This document shows, in pieces, positions 19,070-32,400 of a DNA stretch of 64,000 nucleotides. The position numbers and the translations under genes are program-made. This stretch comes from Stenopsyche tienmushanensis (lineage: Eukaryota; Arthropoda; Insecta; Trichoptera; Stenopsychidae). The stretch is from positions 682,001 through 746,000 of the forward strand of contig WACJ01000040.1 of assembly GCA_008973525.1 (NCBI GenBank), given 5' to 3'. The first letter of the stretch is position 1; the number at the start of each line of letters is the position of its first letter. The notes below the pieces were generated by a model. That model was not told where the DNA came from and did not search any database. It was given only the letters and a program-made list of their open reading frames with translations.

Positions 19070-20398
19070 TATTTTAAAATAAATGTAAACAAACCAAACT
19101 CCCGTTTATCTAGACTTTCTCTAGAACATATCCACTAAGATCTTTATTTTATATCAAGACAAAAAGTAAATGAACACTAGTCAGTTTCCACAGTATTTAT
19201 TGGAAAAAAAAGATTTATGATTATATACAAATTTGTATGTACATAGGATTTTTTCTATATTACTTACAAAAAATATTAAATACTTTATATTAGAATTGTA
19301 TATTTTGAACACTGAATAGGTTGTAAAAAAAGTTAATGTTCTTACACTTCTAAATAATTTTTTAAATGTAAAAACATCATAGAAGAATTATCAATATAAC
19401 GTCTAGAATATCCTCTATTTATAACATTATTTTGATATTTTCAGCGCAAAAAATTGTTTAATTTATAAAGAATACAACAAAGCCTTTAAGAGTTTTTCTG
19501 CAAATAATATACACATTTTAATATTAATCTTTAAATTATTAAATGTATGATTACTTATTTTTTCATATCAGTCTAAAAATACAAAATCAAACATTTATGA
19601 CACGATTGCTAATACAACTTAAGAATCATTTCAACTCTGTCAAATATATTTTTTGCTATTTCTCATTGCTTTAAATATGTTTGGGTTATACTATTTTTTA
19701 AATAATAAACTAGTTTCATTTTAGGATGAAATAAAAATATTGGCAATAAATAGATTCAGAACACATTTTTTTATCAATCGTAAGGCATTTTAATCATACA
19801 AAATTATTATGGCTTCTCTGTGAAGAATATCTCAATTTTTTTTAATAAAAAATTAGATCACCAAAACAAGAGCTTCATGCTAATAAATTGTATTACACCT
19901 TTAAAAATCCTCGACCAATACAGTTTTCCGAGGATCATAAATAAACATGAATGCAATGTTCTTTTATAAATACAAAATTACTTAAACAAACTACGAAGAA
20001 CTTAATATTTATTTACATTTTTTAACGTCTATTATACTTTTATAAAAACAAATCTGGTAACGGCTTATAAAAATACTCCAATATAAAAATCCATCGTGAA
20101 ATCTCTCCTAGGCTTTTAACGTTTAATAAAAATATACATAGGTATTAATGTTTATTTTATGACTTATGTACATTTATATTAAAACCTTCGTCGCTTTATG
20201 CCTAGATTATGATTATGCATTAAGTCGGAGAACAAATTTTACTATTGTTTTATAATATATTAGCATTTATAGTCGATAGTTTGATGAATTTAAATATACA
20301 ATGCCTGGACACTTTATAGTTTATATAAATAACACTTGACGTTTTAAATAATTTCATTTGATTAAGTCTTTTCACAGCTTTTTATTATTTATAAGGCA
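19070..20398. other. non-coding spacer between convergent MetRS and protease genes
   Basis: Very AT-rich, with stops in all frames at short intervals. I see no exon, RNA gene or clear transposon here. Confidence 0.6.
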
Positions 20399-20404
20399 TT
20401 TATT
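20399..20404 (-). promoter_or_regulatory. polyadenylation signal of the serine protease gene
   Basis: AATAAA on the minus strand, 43 nt after the TGA at 20449-20447. Confidence 0.6.
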
Positions 20405-20446
20405 CTGCAAACTTTTTGGCAGTTATGAGATTTTTTATACGCTCAA

Positions 20447-23400
20447 TCAGAGGCTGATTACGTGTGTGATCCAATCTACGGTATGTGCCACTCGATGGTA
20501 TATACCGGGTTGCTGTCGATTCGCACATGAATATCCGGCTGATACGACACCGACCAAGTACCAGCGGCCAGTCCTCTCCAACATCAACGGTCCTCCGCTG
20601 TCACCCTGGCATGAATCTTTACCGCCACCTCGATAGCCGGCACATATCATCTCGGGATATATGACTACGTTGATGCCTGAAATAGCGACAAACATTATGC
20701 GTTGATCAAATATTATTCGGGTTGATAATTATAAAAGTATATTACCATTAGCTCTGTGCCATCGTTCGCAAGCTCTGTTGTCCAGCACTGGGACGTCGAC
20801 GGCTTGAAGCGTCTTTGGTCTGAGTCTTGATCCCGGACTTAGAGCGCCCCATCCCGCTGCCCAACCAAATTGACCTAAGAAGTCCGTACCTTTCTCCGGT
20901 AAACAAATGGGAGCTGTCGAACAAATTGATATGAATTACAGCATTTTATAATTCATGATATGCATGATAATTTTTGAAGTATTTTACAACGTGAAGCATA
21001 TTTTATGTTCATGCGTTGAGTTAATTATGGATAATTGTAGCATTTCTTTGTTCAACGCTCTCGCGTTCGAGCATTAAAATAGCAATTAACTATTACTTCA
21101 AAACAACTTAATTTTGTTTTTTAAGAAAGTTATTATTTCTTGATTGTTGTGGATTGTGATTTACTTATTTCAACGAATGAAATCATATATTACCATTTAA
21201 AAGTCTGCGTTTAAATCTTTCCATGCTATATTTTGGCGATAATATTTCACTCCTTTATTATTATATTACACCCATTTAAAATGCTTATTTTCAGCATGCA
21301 TATCTATAGTTTAGATAAAAATAAAAGACGCTCAAAATTTGTTAGACTGTAATGGCCATATTGTTAAAGCAACGTCTATTAAATTTATTGTGAATTATTC
21401 AGTAGTGTATGGCAAATCATTATGGAAGATTATAGCGTTGAACAATGTGTGCAGATCATCATTTTTTTAATGTGAACCGCAAAAAATTGATGTCCTCAAA
21501 ATTAACATAACGAACGCCATTCAGCAAATTCAACCAGATTTATGCGACAGTCATCAAAAATCGGACCACCCGAATACGTACCACCAAGCAAAGCTGCAGC
21601 AGACATTTGAACGATGTTATATTCCATATTTAATGCCATAAAATATTCTTTCAAATTTAAAAAAAATTGAGTGGATATCTCACATGCAAGTTGTTTTATT
21701 TACATTTAAAAATCGAGCGTTCTTATTGAATGATCTTATAGTATTATTCATATGCTTCGAAGAAGTGTCTATATGTTTAAACAGGATACTTTGAATCATG
21801 TAATTTGTAGTGCCATCATGCCAACGCACCAAGCCAAATATTCAAATAAGTTAATCGTAAAAGTAAAAGTTTTAATGGTGGCAATTACAATCATCGAGAT
21901 ATCGTTTACGTGTGTTTAGTAATACGGTTGTATCATATGTGGCATGCAATAAAAATGGCTATTGACACGATGCCATGTAAATAGCCTGTATTTCTTCATA
22001 CAAAGGAAGGATGGATTTATTGCTTGAATTTAGAGCGATTCCCATGAATTCATTAGCTGCAAAGACAAACATCTAATTCAATTTCGTACAGATCTTTTGG
22101 TTCATTGTTTTCAGAGTGTGCCATCAATTTTCGTTTAGAATTACGCCCACGACTTCTTATTGTTGCTCGTTTTTTATTGGACTTTGGATGATATTCAATA
22201 TGGGAATGAGAGTGATAATTTGCGAAGGAAAACATGCAATTTGTTTGAGTGAAAGTATGCAAAATGAAAGAACAATTGAGTAGATAGCGATCCAACAAGA
22301 GAATGGAATGTATCAAATTTATTTTGATATTTTAATTCAAAGATGGATGGTTTTTATTTTGGGTATTTAGGCATGGAAATTATCAGTCAATTTATTATTT
22401 GGACAGTGATAAATGTTTGCGCACATATTGTAAGCATTATCGAAATGATTTTGAATAACAAATCAATCATTTCTCCAAATTCTTTATTGTTCTTTTTTCC
22501 CCTAATGATCAATGAATCATTGCAGGTTTTGTAGAATTTACATACGACAATAGGGGCGATCTTTATATGAGATTTTTCAAAGAATAGAGATTTTTTTATA
22601 TCTCTCCATTTATAGGTGTCCAGATCTGACACCACTGGAATTCTTTGCTTGGGGACGTGCCCTATTATGTGGCTCGCACGGTCTCCAAACCTAATACCAC
22701 TAGCAGAGGTTGCCAATTTGAACAAATTTTGTAAATAAATTTAATAAAAACATCATAAGCGACCACAGATTAAAAAGTTACGATGATTTAAAGATGAAAT
22801 TTTTGGTATTTTTTCAAAATGTTGAAATAAATTCTACTTCGACAACCCTGACACTTTGGATATAGGGTCTATGTGTTAAACATAGCAAAAGACTCCCCTG
22901 ATCCCAAAAAAAAATATATTGTCGGTCCATGTGCAAAACAACTTGTATAGATAAATCTGGATAAGGTTATTTGAATAGAATGGATAAATCTGGATAAAAT
23001 GAATATGCCCAACGGGGTTTGAACCGAAACCAAATCAAAAATCGAAAAAACAGTTATTTTTGTCGGATTGAAAACCGAAATTGAATCGGTTCGAAAATAT
23101 CGGTTAATTTCGGTTCGATACACGTTTTTCGTCAAAGACAGTTTGACTTATTTTTGTGTTGTTATAACTTGTATCCTTTACTATTATTTTTATATGATTA
23201 TATTCATTTGCTAATTTTGATTGCCTGTTGAAAAGTGTTAAAAAATCTTAAAAATAAAAAAAATATATAACGTTACTTTAGTTTTTAAAGTCTTCTTAGA
23301 TGTATATAGTAAAAAAAAATACTAAATGTATATGCCTCTACAGGAGTTATCAGCAGAGCCGTAATTAGGGTATGAAGCGCCCGTGGTAAGTATACAAAGA

Positions 23401-26400
23401 TAGTCCCAAAAGTACCCGACCTAACGTATAGATGGCGGTTACTATTGTAAAAAAATACAATGATAGAACGTGTCTAAACGCTACGTTGCTTCCGTGATCG
23501 TACATATAATAGAAAATACCGCAAAAAGTCCTAAAAGAGAACAGAGTGACCATAAGGTTTGTATGCTCAATCGGTCCGCTTTTCGAACCGCTGATATGAC
23601 GAATGAGCGCTTCGCGATCAGATGGATAGGGGATTAGACAACTTAGTATATATTATAAAAACGAACAAAGTCAATCAGTGTTGGTTCGTGTAAAGTAGAA
23701 TGGTTAAATGGAATTGGTGGTATGGTAATTGATTTTTGAACTGGGATTAGGAATTTTCTACTTGTTTATACAAACTTTTTTCTAGAAAATGACTAGAATT
23801 TTGGCGACAAATATAATATAAATAATTAATTGAAGGTATTATAATTAGAACTAGAAGTATATAATAATATAATTTATTGGCTAGAATCTTGGGAGTCCCA
23901 GGCTGACGTACATAACACTAGGAAACGAATTGAAATCCGGGAGTCCCAGTCTGGGTATAAATCAAATATATAGGAAGTAATAAACTAAACAATATACATA
24001 ATAAGCTGAACTTTAGATCGATAGCATTAATATCTGAAGTATTAATTTAAAAAGCTGAACCGAAAACCGTAATAATCAACAACTTCCCTGGACACAATTA
24101 AAATTTCAATAAAAAGCATGGCTTTTAATATGGCCATGATACCAAGGATCTGCTCAAATTTAAATTCAATCTGTTTTTAACCTTTCCTTGAACATGATAT
24201 ATTTACTACAACTTGTCTTTAATAATGGGAATATTGATATGAAATATAATAGATACGGGTTTCAGAATTTTTAAAAATTTCATATGGTGTACCAAATACA
24301 TATCATAGTAGTGCGCTTTTTTTTAGCACGGTGAAGGAAAGGTTAAGGTCACATGTTAAATTATTTACCTATATGGGGCATATAGTGGACGTTTCTGTCC
24401 AACGTCAGCACAGCAACATCAAATCTATCAGCCTGTGGTGTAAATTTGAAGTATGGATGGACACTAATCCTGGATACTCCAAACGTATACGCTGGTAAAG
24501 GTTCCACTGCTGAATTTATGACATAATCACCCAGGGTTACATGGACTTGTCTTGGAGTAGCACGAGCCACGCAATGACCAGCAGTCACCACATGTCTTCT
24601 GGACACCAAGGATCCACCGCATCTGGACAAATTTCAAGAAAATCTATTGGAATCAATGCACATTTTCGCCCCAACTTATCTCATCGATCGTTTAAGTTGA
24701 TTAAGGGTAGAATCTAAAACATTGTCGAGAAAGACGTTCAATTTACAGGCGATCCAAATTGGATCATTTAAATAGTGCAAAGAAGACGGAGCGTGTTGGA
24801 TAGAAGAGACGATTCTACTCTACAAGAGAGATAGAAAAGGACAGCTGTACTACAAAGTCTAGAGCGACAATTCTACAGATATTGTCGCAACAGTTCTACA
24901 TGTTAATAGTTTTAGGCAATGCTGATTTTTAGGAAATCAGGATCGTATGGCATTTGCTGACTGCTCTTCGATCGTCGTTACCTCTCTATCCAACACTGAC
25001 GCCATCCAATTAGCTCGAATAGCGACATTAGCATGTTGCATCTGGAATGGGATGATTTGGGGACATGAGAACAATGAAGCTTGGGTCAAACTGAAAGCTC
25101 CGAGATCACTGGATAGGCAGATCTCGAAAATTTCATCTAATTTAAAACTTAAATCGATTCGGGAAAATAAAAGGAAACCTCGACGATCCAATCCTGATGT
25201 ATGCTTGCCATGGGAATGATCCGAAGCCAGCATCATCACCACCGACGATTCTTCTTTGGGCAGCTTGCTTCGCTACCGATATTCCACATCCTGTTGACAT
25301 TAAAATTTAAGCTATTAAAACAGATTATTTCACACAAAGGATTCACAATAAAAACAGTAATACTCCGATAAATCGATGAAATGAATGTACAAAAGTTTTA
25401 ATCAGAGAGGGACAACTTCAATATTAAATATGATTGAATTTGTATCATTAAGTTTTCAATCGAATCGATTTCTTCCCATCATTTAAATCATCAGACAGTC
25501 TTGAATTAATTAAATTTCTTCAATTTACATTCAGATAGGCAAAAACAAGCATTTTTTGATCCTACATAAATGTTGTAACCTTACTTTCTGGATGATCCTC
25601 ATAATATCACATCGATGTTTAAACCTGTTATTTCAAACAGACTGTCTTATAATGATTTAGATCAAGATATTGAATGAAGTATTTAATTCAGACGAAAGTG
25701 ACCATACGGTAACGGTAAATATTATAAAAACGTCAATTCTGATCGGAGTGTTACCATTCAAAATTATGGCCAAAAATTGAACCGCTCTAATATCTTTCAT
25801 CTTACAACAATCACTATGAATTTAATTTCATTATTGCATGCATACATGTCACAATTGTTAATTAAATACAGTGTTATTAATAAGGTTATGCTTAAATAAT
25901 AATAAATTATGACAATAGTTATCATATGTTAACACATGCATCGATTTTGTTAATGAATATATCGTTAAAACATGATTGTTAAGGCAACCATTATTCGTAA
26001 TTTTTTGCGATTTTCAAATATGAGAATTTCTCTAAAATAAAAGCATTTAATTCAACATGCGTCTATTCGTGTCGTTAACAATGGCGCACCCACTTCATTG
26101 TTAAAACATCGAAGCATGAATGATGATACATTTGCGTTTATTGTTCTCGCAAACAATGATGATAATTAAAACATTTTTTGCAAATATCACTAAATAATAG
26201 TTGAGAATGGATATTTTATGACAATTGAATCCAAAATAAGTGATAAAAATTTCATAGAAAAGCAAAAAAAAGTAGATTTAAAGAGCAAATTTATTAATAA
26301 ATTTGAAGCAATGAGTGATCATAAAAAGGTGATAACTCGCTTAGGTCATAATTTTAAATGCATTGGCTATACGAAATACGCCCATCGCCAAGTACGTAAA

Positions 26401-29400
26401 AAAGATATCTAATTCTTTGAAGATTATCTTCGTATTGATCAATGAATTAGATTGGCAATGAGAAGCGAAGATCCGCTCGGGTCTTGATTTAGATTATGAT
26501 TTTTGAGTCACATCGCCAAAATTAAATCGTAATTTGTGGAAAAAATCGTTGAACGTTGATATTTAATTAGTGGTTATACGTACATCAGACGTGGGTGGTA
26601 AAGGACGATGATGACATCGATAGTGTCCTGGAGATGTGACGAGAATGTTGTCCCAGACTCTACACTGAATCCTCAACAACGGGAAGACTTCGCTGCTCTT
26701 TTGATAATCAAACTACTTAATATGGAAGACGGACGTATGGCATCAGGAATGAACAATGGAGTCTGTTTTCATTCATCTTCGCCAGAGAGGATCATCCAAA
26801 AGATGCGATTTCACAATTACATTATACTGAATGGGAAATTCCCAATGAACAGGCTGGTTTTGTAAAGGGAAGATGAACAAGATAAAAATTCAACAACATC
26901 GAAAAGAGTCGAGATACCAACTGTTTTCTACTTTATTGATTATAAAAAAGCTTTTGACTGCGTACTGAGATCCCATTCCAACTTGAGTATGATAATAAAA
27001 TACTAGGATTGGAGATCAACCAAAATAATTTTAAAGGTTTTTTGATCTAAGAAATTCATTCTAAGATCTGGAGGTTGTGAGTGAGTTTCTGTGCCTTGGA
27101 TCTAAAATTAACAACGAGGGAAAATATGAAGGAGAAATAAAACGTCGCATCGCCACTGCCAAAAGCATCACGTCCATGTTGGACAAATTCTGGAAAGATA
27201 GGGAAGCGATTGACAGTACCAAGACAAAGTTAGTCAGGAGTTTGGTCCATTCTATTTTCTTGTATGTTGCTAAAACATGGACCATCAAAGCAGCAGAAAA
27301 GAAGAAAATTGATGCTTTAGAAATGTCGTGCTGGAGACGCAAGCTCCGGGTCTTATTGACCATCTGTCGGGAGCTAAACCTCAATGATCTAGCTAATATT
27401 TGTTGCAGTTCCTTTGGATACGTTGCGTGTAACAATGAGAATAGCCTGGAACGACTAAGTTTGGATAGCAGCAGGAACCTCGGCCTTTGAGAAATCAATA
27501 AAGTCGGGCAGGGCTAGTTATGATAACGATACATGGAAAGCAGATCATTATCTATTCCCAGAGAAATCTCACATGGAGATCACGGATTTTTTCATAATCT
27601 TGTTGACGTGGTCGCATTTTGTATTTACCGCTTGATCAAAAAAGATGGGTCAAATTAAAATTACAAGAAAAGTGGTTATCCAATAAGAGGAAATGGATCT
27701 CTCATGCTACTAATTACAAAAACTACAAAAACATCAGTATGACAACCCCCTATCGGGGTCCCTTAGGGACCGATAATAAATATGATAACATACAGCAATC
27801 AAAATACATAGGATTAATATATGAAAAAAATAATACTTGCCATGCTTGTCTATAAAATTTTCACTCTTTACATACAACTTGTATTGGTCCACGACACTCT
27901 TCACACACCGCACATCGTTCACATACAGCAGTGTCAGTACAATCAATTTGAACACATTGAGGGCGGCAGTCATATATTTCATTGCAAATTCCGATGACGA
28001 ATCCCTAACGAGAGTCGTTCATTTTGTTCTGCAAACGGCCCAAATTTAAAAATCTCATTTATATGTAGCGAATCGGTTTCGGTGCGACCTTCATTCGGCG
28101 ATTTGTCCGAGAGGCGAAGATAAAATGACCGATTTTAGGATTCCGATCACGGATATCGACGACGCACGCGTTTTAATTTGCACTTGCACAAGGGTAAAGA
28201 CTTTTTTAGAGCCTTGGTGGTGTTGAGTAACGATCATTGAGCTTTTGGATTTTTTCATTTTATAAAAAGCCATAAAACGAGCGCTCGAGACGGCGAAAAC
28301 GCGTCTCTTCTGCATATCTCAAAGACGTGCATCGACTTTGAATTTCATCATTTCGTATGAAAAATCTCAACCTATTCACTATCAGATGATATAAAAGATT
28401 ACAGCGATATTTTGACAATATTAAAAATATAAATACGCTAAAAAATTTTGCAAATTTACATGTATATCAAAGATTTTTGCCTTAAACTTCCATCGTTCAT
28501 TTAAGTTCAAATTTATAGGACATTGCCCATTATGTTTTAAAAATGAGCACAATGCAATTATCTCATTAAATCAATATTCCTTGATGAAAAATATTGTTTT
28601 GGCCATAATTATGATCTTACGTTTAATTAAAAAATACCATTTTGATAATTAATTAAGATATACACATTAAAGAAAAATATTTTTTAACGACTTAAAATGG
28701 GCTTGATTTTTTTTATAGGGATTTTCATTTAAGGATCTATGATCGAGCAACAAAATAATCATTATTTTTAAATGAATCTTCTCTTGAATAATTTTTCTCG
28801 CTGAAATCTTCTCTATAATCTGGATTTAAACCCGAGCTTTTATAATACAAGTTTTGAAATCAACCTAGCATATCAACGATTCATTATAGAATTAATGATT
28901 TAAAATTGATTTTCCAGCATTTATGATTGAATAAATTTGCATATTTAAAATATTTTGTCCAGATATCGATGAATAGACTAAAATTTTCAATGATACCAAA
29001 TAGACATTGTCTAGGAAAACAGACAATCATAGTCCGTGCGTTCGATCTAAACATTACAAAAAAATATTTATATATATATGTATCTTCAAATCAACGTTAC
29101 CGATGCTAAAAACTTCAAAAAATGTCACACAACGTATCACTACTCAATTTTACACCGAATTTCGTTTCAAGATGAAAGTCATTTTTTTTTTTTAGAAATC
29201 CTCTAGAAATGTCCCGACATTCAGGTGTACATGTACTCGATTTCACTGAGGTAAATTATCAACGCTCATATCAATGATATAACGTTTGAAAGACGCGATG
29301 CTGACCGCGTCTCATGAGCGACTAAATTAATTTACTTTCGAGAAGACGGGTACGAATTGGATAAATACACGGAGAAAACTGCATCTACAGTGTGTTTAAA

Positions 29401-32400
29401 AAATGTCGAAATATAATCATTTTGTCGGGCGATCCTGGCACGTCGACATCTCGAGGCGACGTGCGAATCTATCGGGTTGGTGCGAAAGTAATTGACGTTC
29501 TTTGCGAATAAAAGTCTCATAGGCAAACAGAGTTTATCCAGTTTATTAATTCCACTGTAACTTTGAACAGTTTTTTTTGTCCTTTTTTGAGTCTAATAAA
29601 GATATTGGCTAAAATGAATGCCTTTCATTCAATACCTGACCGCCATTGACTTCAAACAAGAGTCCTCCGTTCAGCGTAACATTGGTGTCAGAAGTGGGAT
29701 CTTGGGCTCAGATTTTATTGTGTACGCAATCTATATTACGTCACCTGTTACAATCCGATCCAAAAATGATTCCTTTTTTATTTGGCGAGCATATCCTGTG
29801 ACAAATCATGTGGCACCCAAGCGCTTAAAAATTATTTTTCAATATGCAATATGTTTGCAAGCTATCACGAAGTCAGTCGAGGGTCTATATTTATCTCAAA
29901 GGATCAAACTTGTCAAAAAGGGATGAATTTGCAGAATACAACTTGTTGAAGCACACTTTTTTTAAAAAATTGCATAATTATTTTTTGGGTTTTTGCTCAA
30001 ACGAAGTTGAAACGAATCTTTGCCAGATCAAATGGTAAGCTTCCATCCAATATGTGATTAAATCCGAAGACTCTACGACTGACAATCTGAGAATTATTGA
30101 ATAGCAATTTTGATTTTTTGGCAATTTTGAAAAAAAAAGAGTGCACTTATTGCATTTGTGTTGGAATCACGATCGGTATAAGATGGCAGAAAGTGAAATT
30201 TTGTGATATTTTTCAATTAGCTGCACTCGTGAATTTATTGAGCAGTGGATAGTTTCACTTTCGTACGAGAAACGATCGGTTATACGATATTCAGTCGGGT
30301 ATAAAATTGTGGCGTAATTTGTTATACATTTTTATGATATCGATTTTACATCGTGTTTAGTCCCGTGCAAGAATTTGATGAACGCCAGCGTTTAATGTCC
30401 TTTGTCCGATGACTTTGTGACATTCATGGACATTCTTAGGGCTTCCTCTTTTGGGGACAAAGAGAATAAATGATCGACAGTGTATTTTAATTGTTTAAAA
30501 ATACATCAGCTACTGTGTACTTCCTCGAAAAATGTCCATCGAATGTCTCATTTGAATACACAAAAACCTGAGTTGCTTAATGTCTGTGGCAATTTATGGA
30601 CGTACGTGTGACGAATACGTCTGCATCAACCGGATTCGAAAACATTTTAATTTGACATTTGTAATCAGCGATTGACCTGAAGATATTTAAAATAGTATGT
30701 TAAAACATAAAATGATTAAAAACGGATTAAATCAATAAAATAATCCCGATCCACAGTGCATTTTTAATGATATCTTCATGCGAATTTGGCACAACGAACG
30801 AGCAAATATTTTTGTTTCAGCGCATAGATCGCGAGAACTTGATACATATAAAATTGTCGATCGATCAAATAATGATCGATCAAATGATGATCAATCAAAT
30901 AATTGGCAGAAAATATTCTCAATCAGATCATTTGTATGGGTACAAGCATTTTTAACCAGGTTATCGTTCGACAAATGGCTCGGAATAACAAAAAAATCTT
31001 GACTACATTTGGTTTCTAAAAATAAATCTGGAACATCCATTGACTAGTTTTTATTTAAATTAAATTTTTTGTCTATTAAAAATAATAGAACGCCACTGTC
31101 CATGCTCGTGATAATTAATAGCCCTTCCGGATTGCTGATGCTAAATTCATATATCAGTGGCGTATCAATCATCCAAAATAAATGCATATTTATAATAATA
31201 AAAATATACAAAATGTATTAGAAATGTTCAAATATTAATTGCTTTTGATCTTCGATTTATGTAAAATATTAAAGGCATTAGAATCGAATAAAAAAATTTA
31301 AGACCCTTTTCAAGTCAGTTTGTTTCGAGACACGGTTCAGGAAACACAATTTTTTGCCATGATCAAAAATTGATGAGAGTATTGAATTTATTTTTTAAAT
31401 TAATGCATACTATATTTGCTTTAATTTTTTATATCTTTTTGTTGTTGCTGTTGGTGTTTAAAAATATTATTTTCAATCTGAACTGATAGTGTGTCTGTCT
31501 GTCTGTTCTTCATACAGCCCACCACTACCATTTGGCCGATCCAAAATAAACTCGTACGCATATAAACGAAGATCCATCGAAATATAAAGATGCGTTAATT
31601 AACCTTTTAAGGAGTATTATCGAAGGGTCTTCGATATGACCTTCACTATTCAGAAAGAGCACTCTTGTGCATTGAAGCTCCGAGGCGGACAGAGACAGAG
31701 AGAACTTAGCGCAGTTCAGGAGACTGAGACGGAGAGCTTTCTCGCATGCATCTCATGATTGTATAGATCCAAATTTATCCACTTATAATGATTTCGATTT
31801 CAAGTGTGTTATTTTTTTACGCAAAGAAACGACCGAATATTGTGTGTTATCGAGAGTGTTTGTTTATTTAACTGCTTGCTGTTCTTCGCTGCGTGTTGAA
31901 TGAGTCTTTGTCCAATTATCATTTCCTTCTAAAGGAGGAGCACTTGAATCGATTTTTTGTGCATTGTTTATGTAAAGAAATGAAGTGGTCTTGTATGCAC
32001 TATCAAGTGTTCATTTACAATTGACTCTGCCTCGAATTGAAGATTGTCTTACGCTGATTAGGAGCTGACAGAAAGTAATCGGTGTAAAGCGATTATGACA
32101 TCAACGACTTCATCGATTTTAAATTTGCTCACTAACGAAAAGGTTAATTCATACACCTAAGCATACATTCGATATTAACTGATCAAATATTAATTTATAG
32201 TCAAATGATCAAGTATTTCAATGAATGAAGGTTTTTTAGAATTGAGCTTAATTATCATTGATCATCTCAACGTAGATGAGGTGTTTCAATGCGTCTGCTG
32301 CCACTCGGTCCCGAATTTATAGCGACTCTGAGTGCAATATGACCTGCTCATCGAATATATACATGTCCATGACTTCTCGATTAGACCAACGTTACAGGAC

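Noticed and set aside
26218..26412. 64-codon Lys-rich frame
   Set aside because: Low-complexity AT-rich frame without splice sites or recognisable similarity.
29683..29700. tRNA-Leu gene on the minus strand
   Set aside because: Only the 3' end including CCA matches. Nuclear tRNA genes do not encode CCA and no cloverleaf could be formed from neighbouring sequence; a primer-binding site is likelier.
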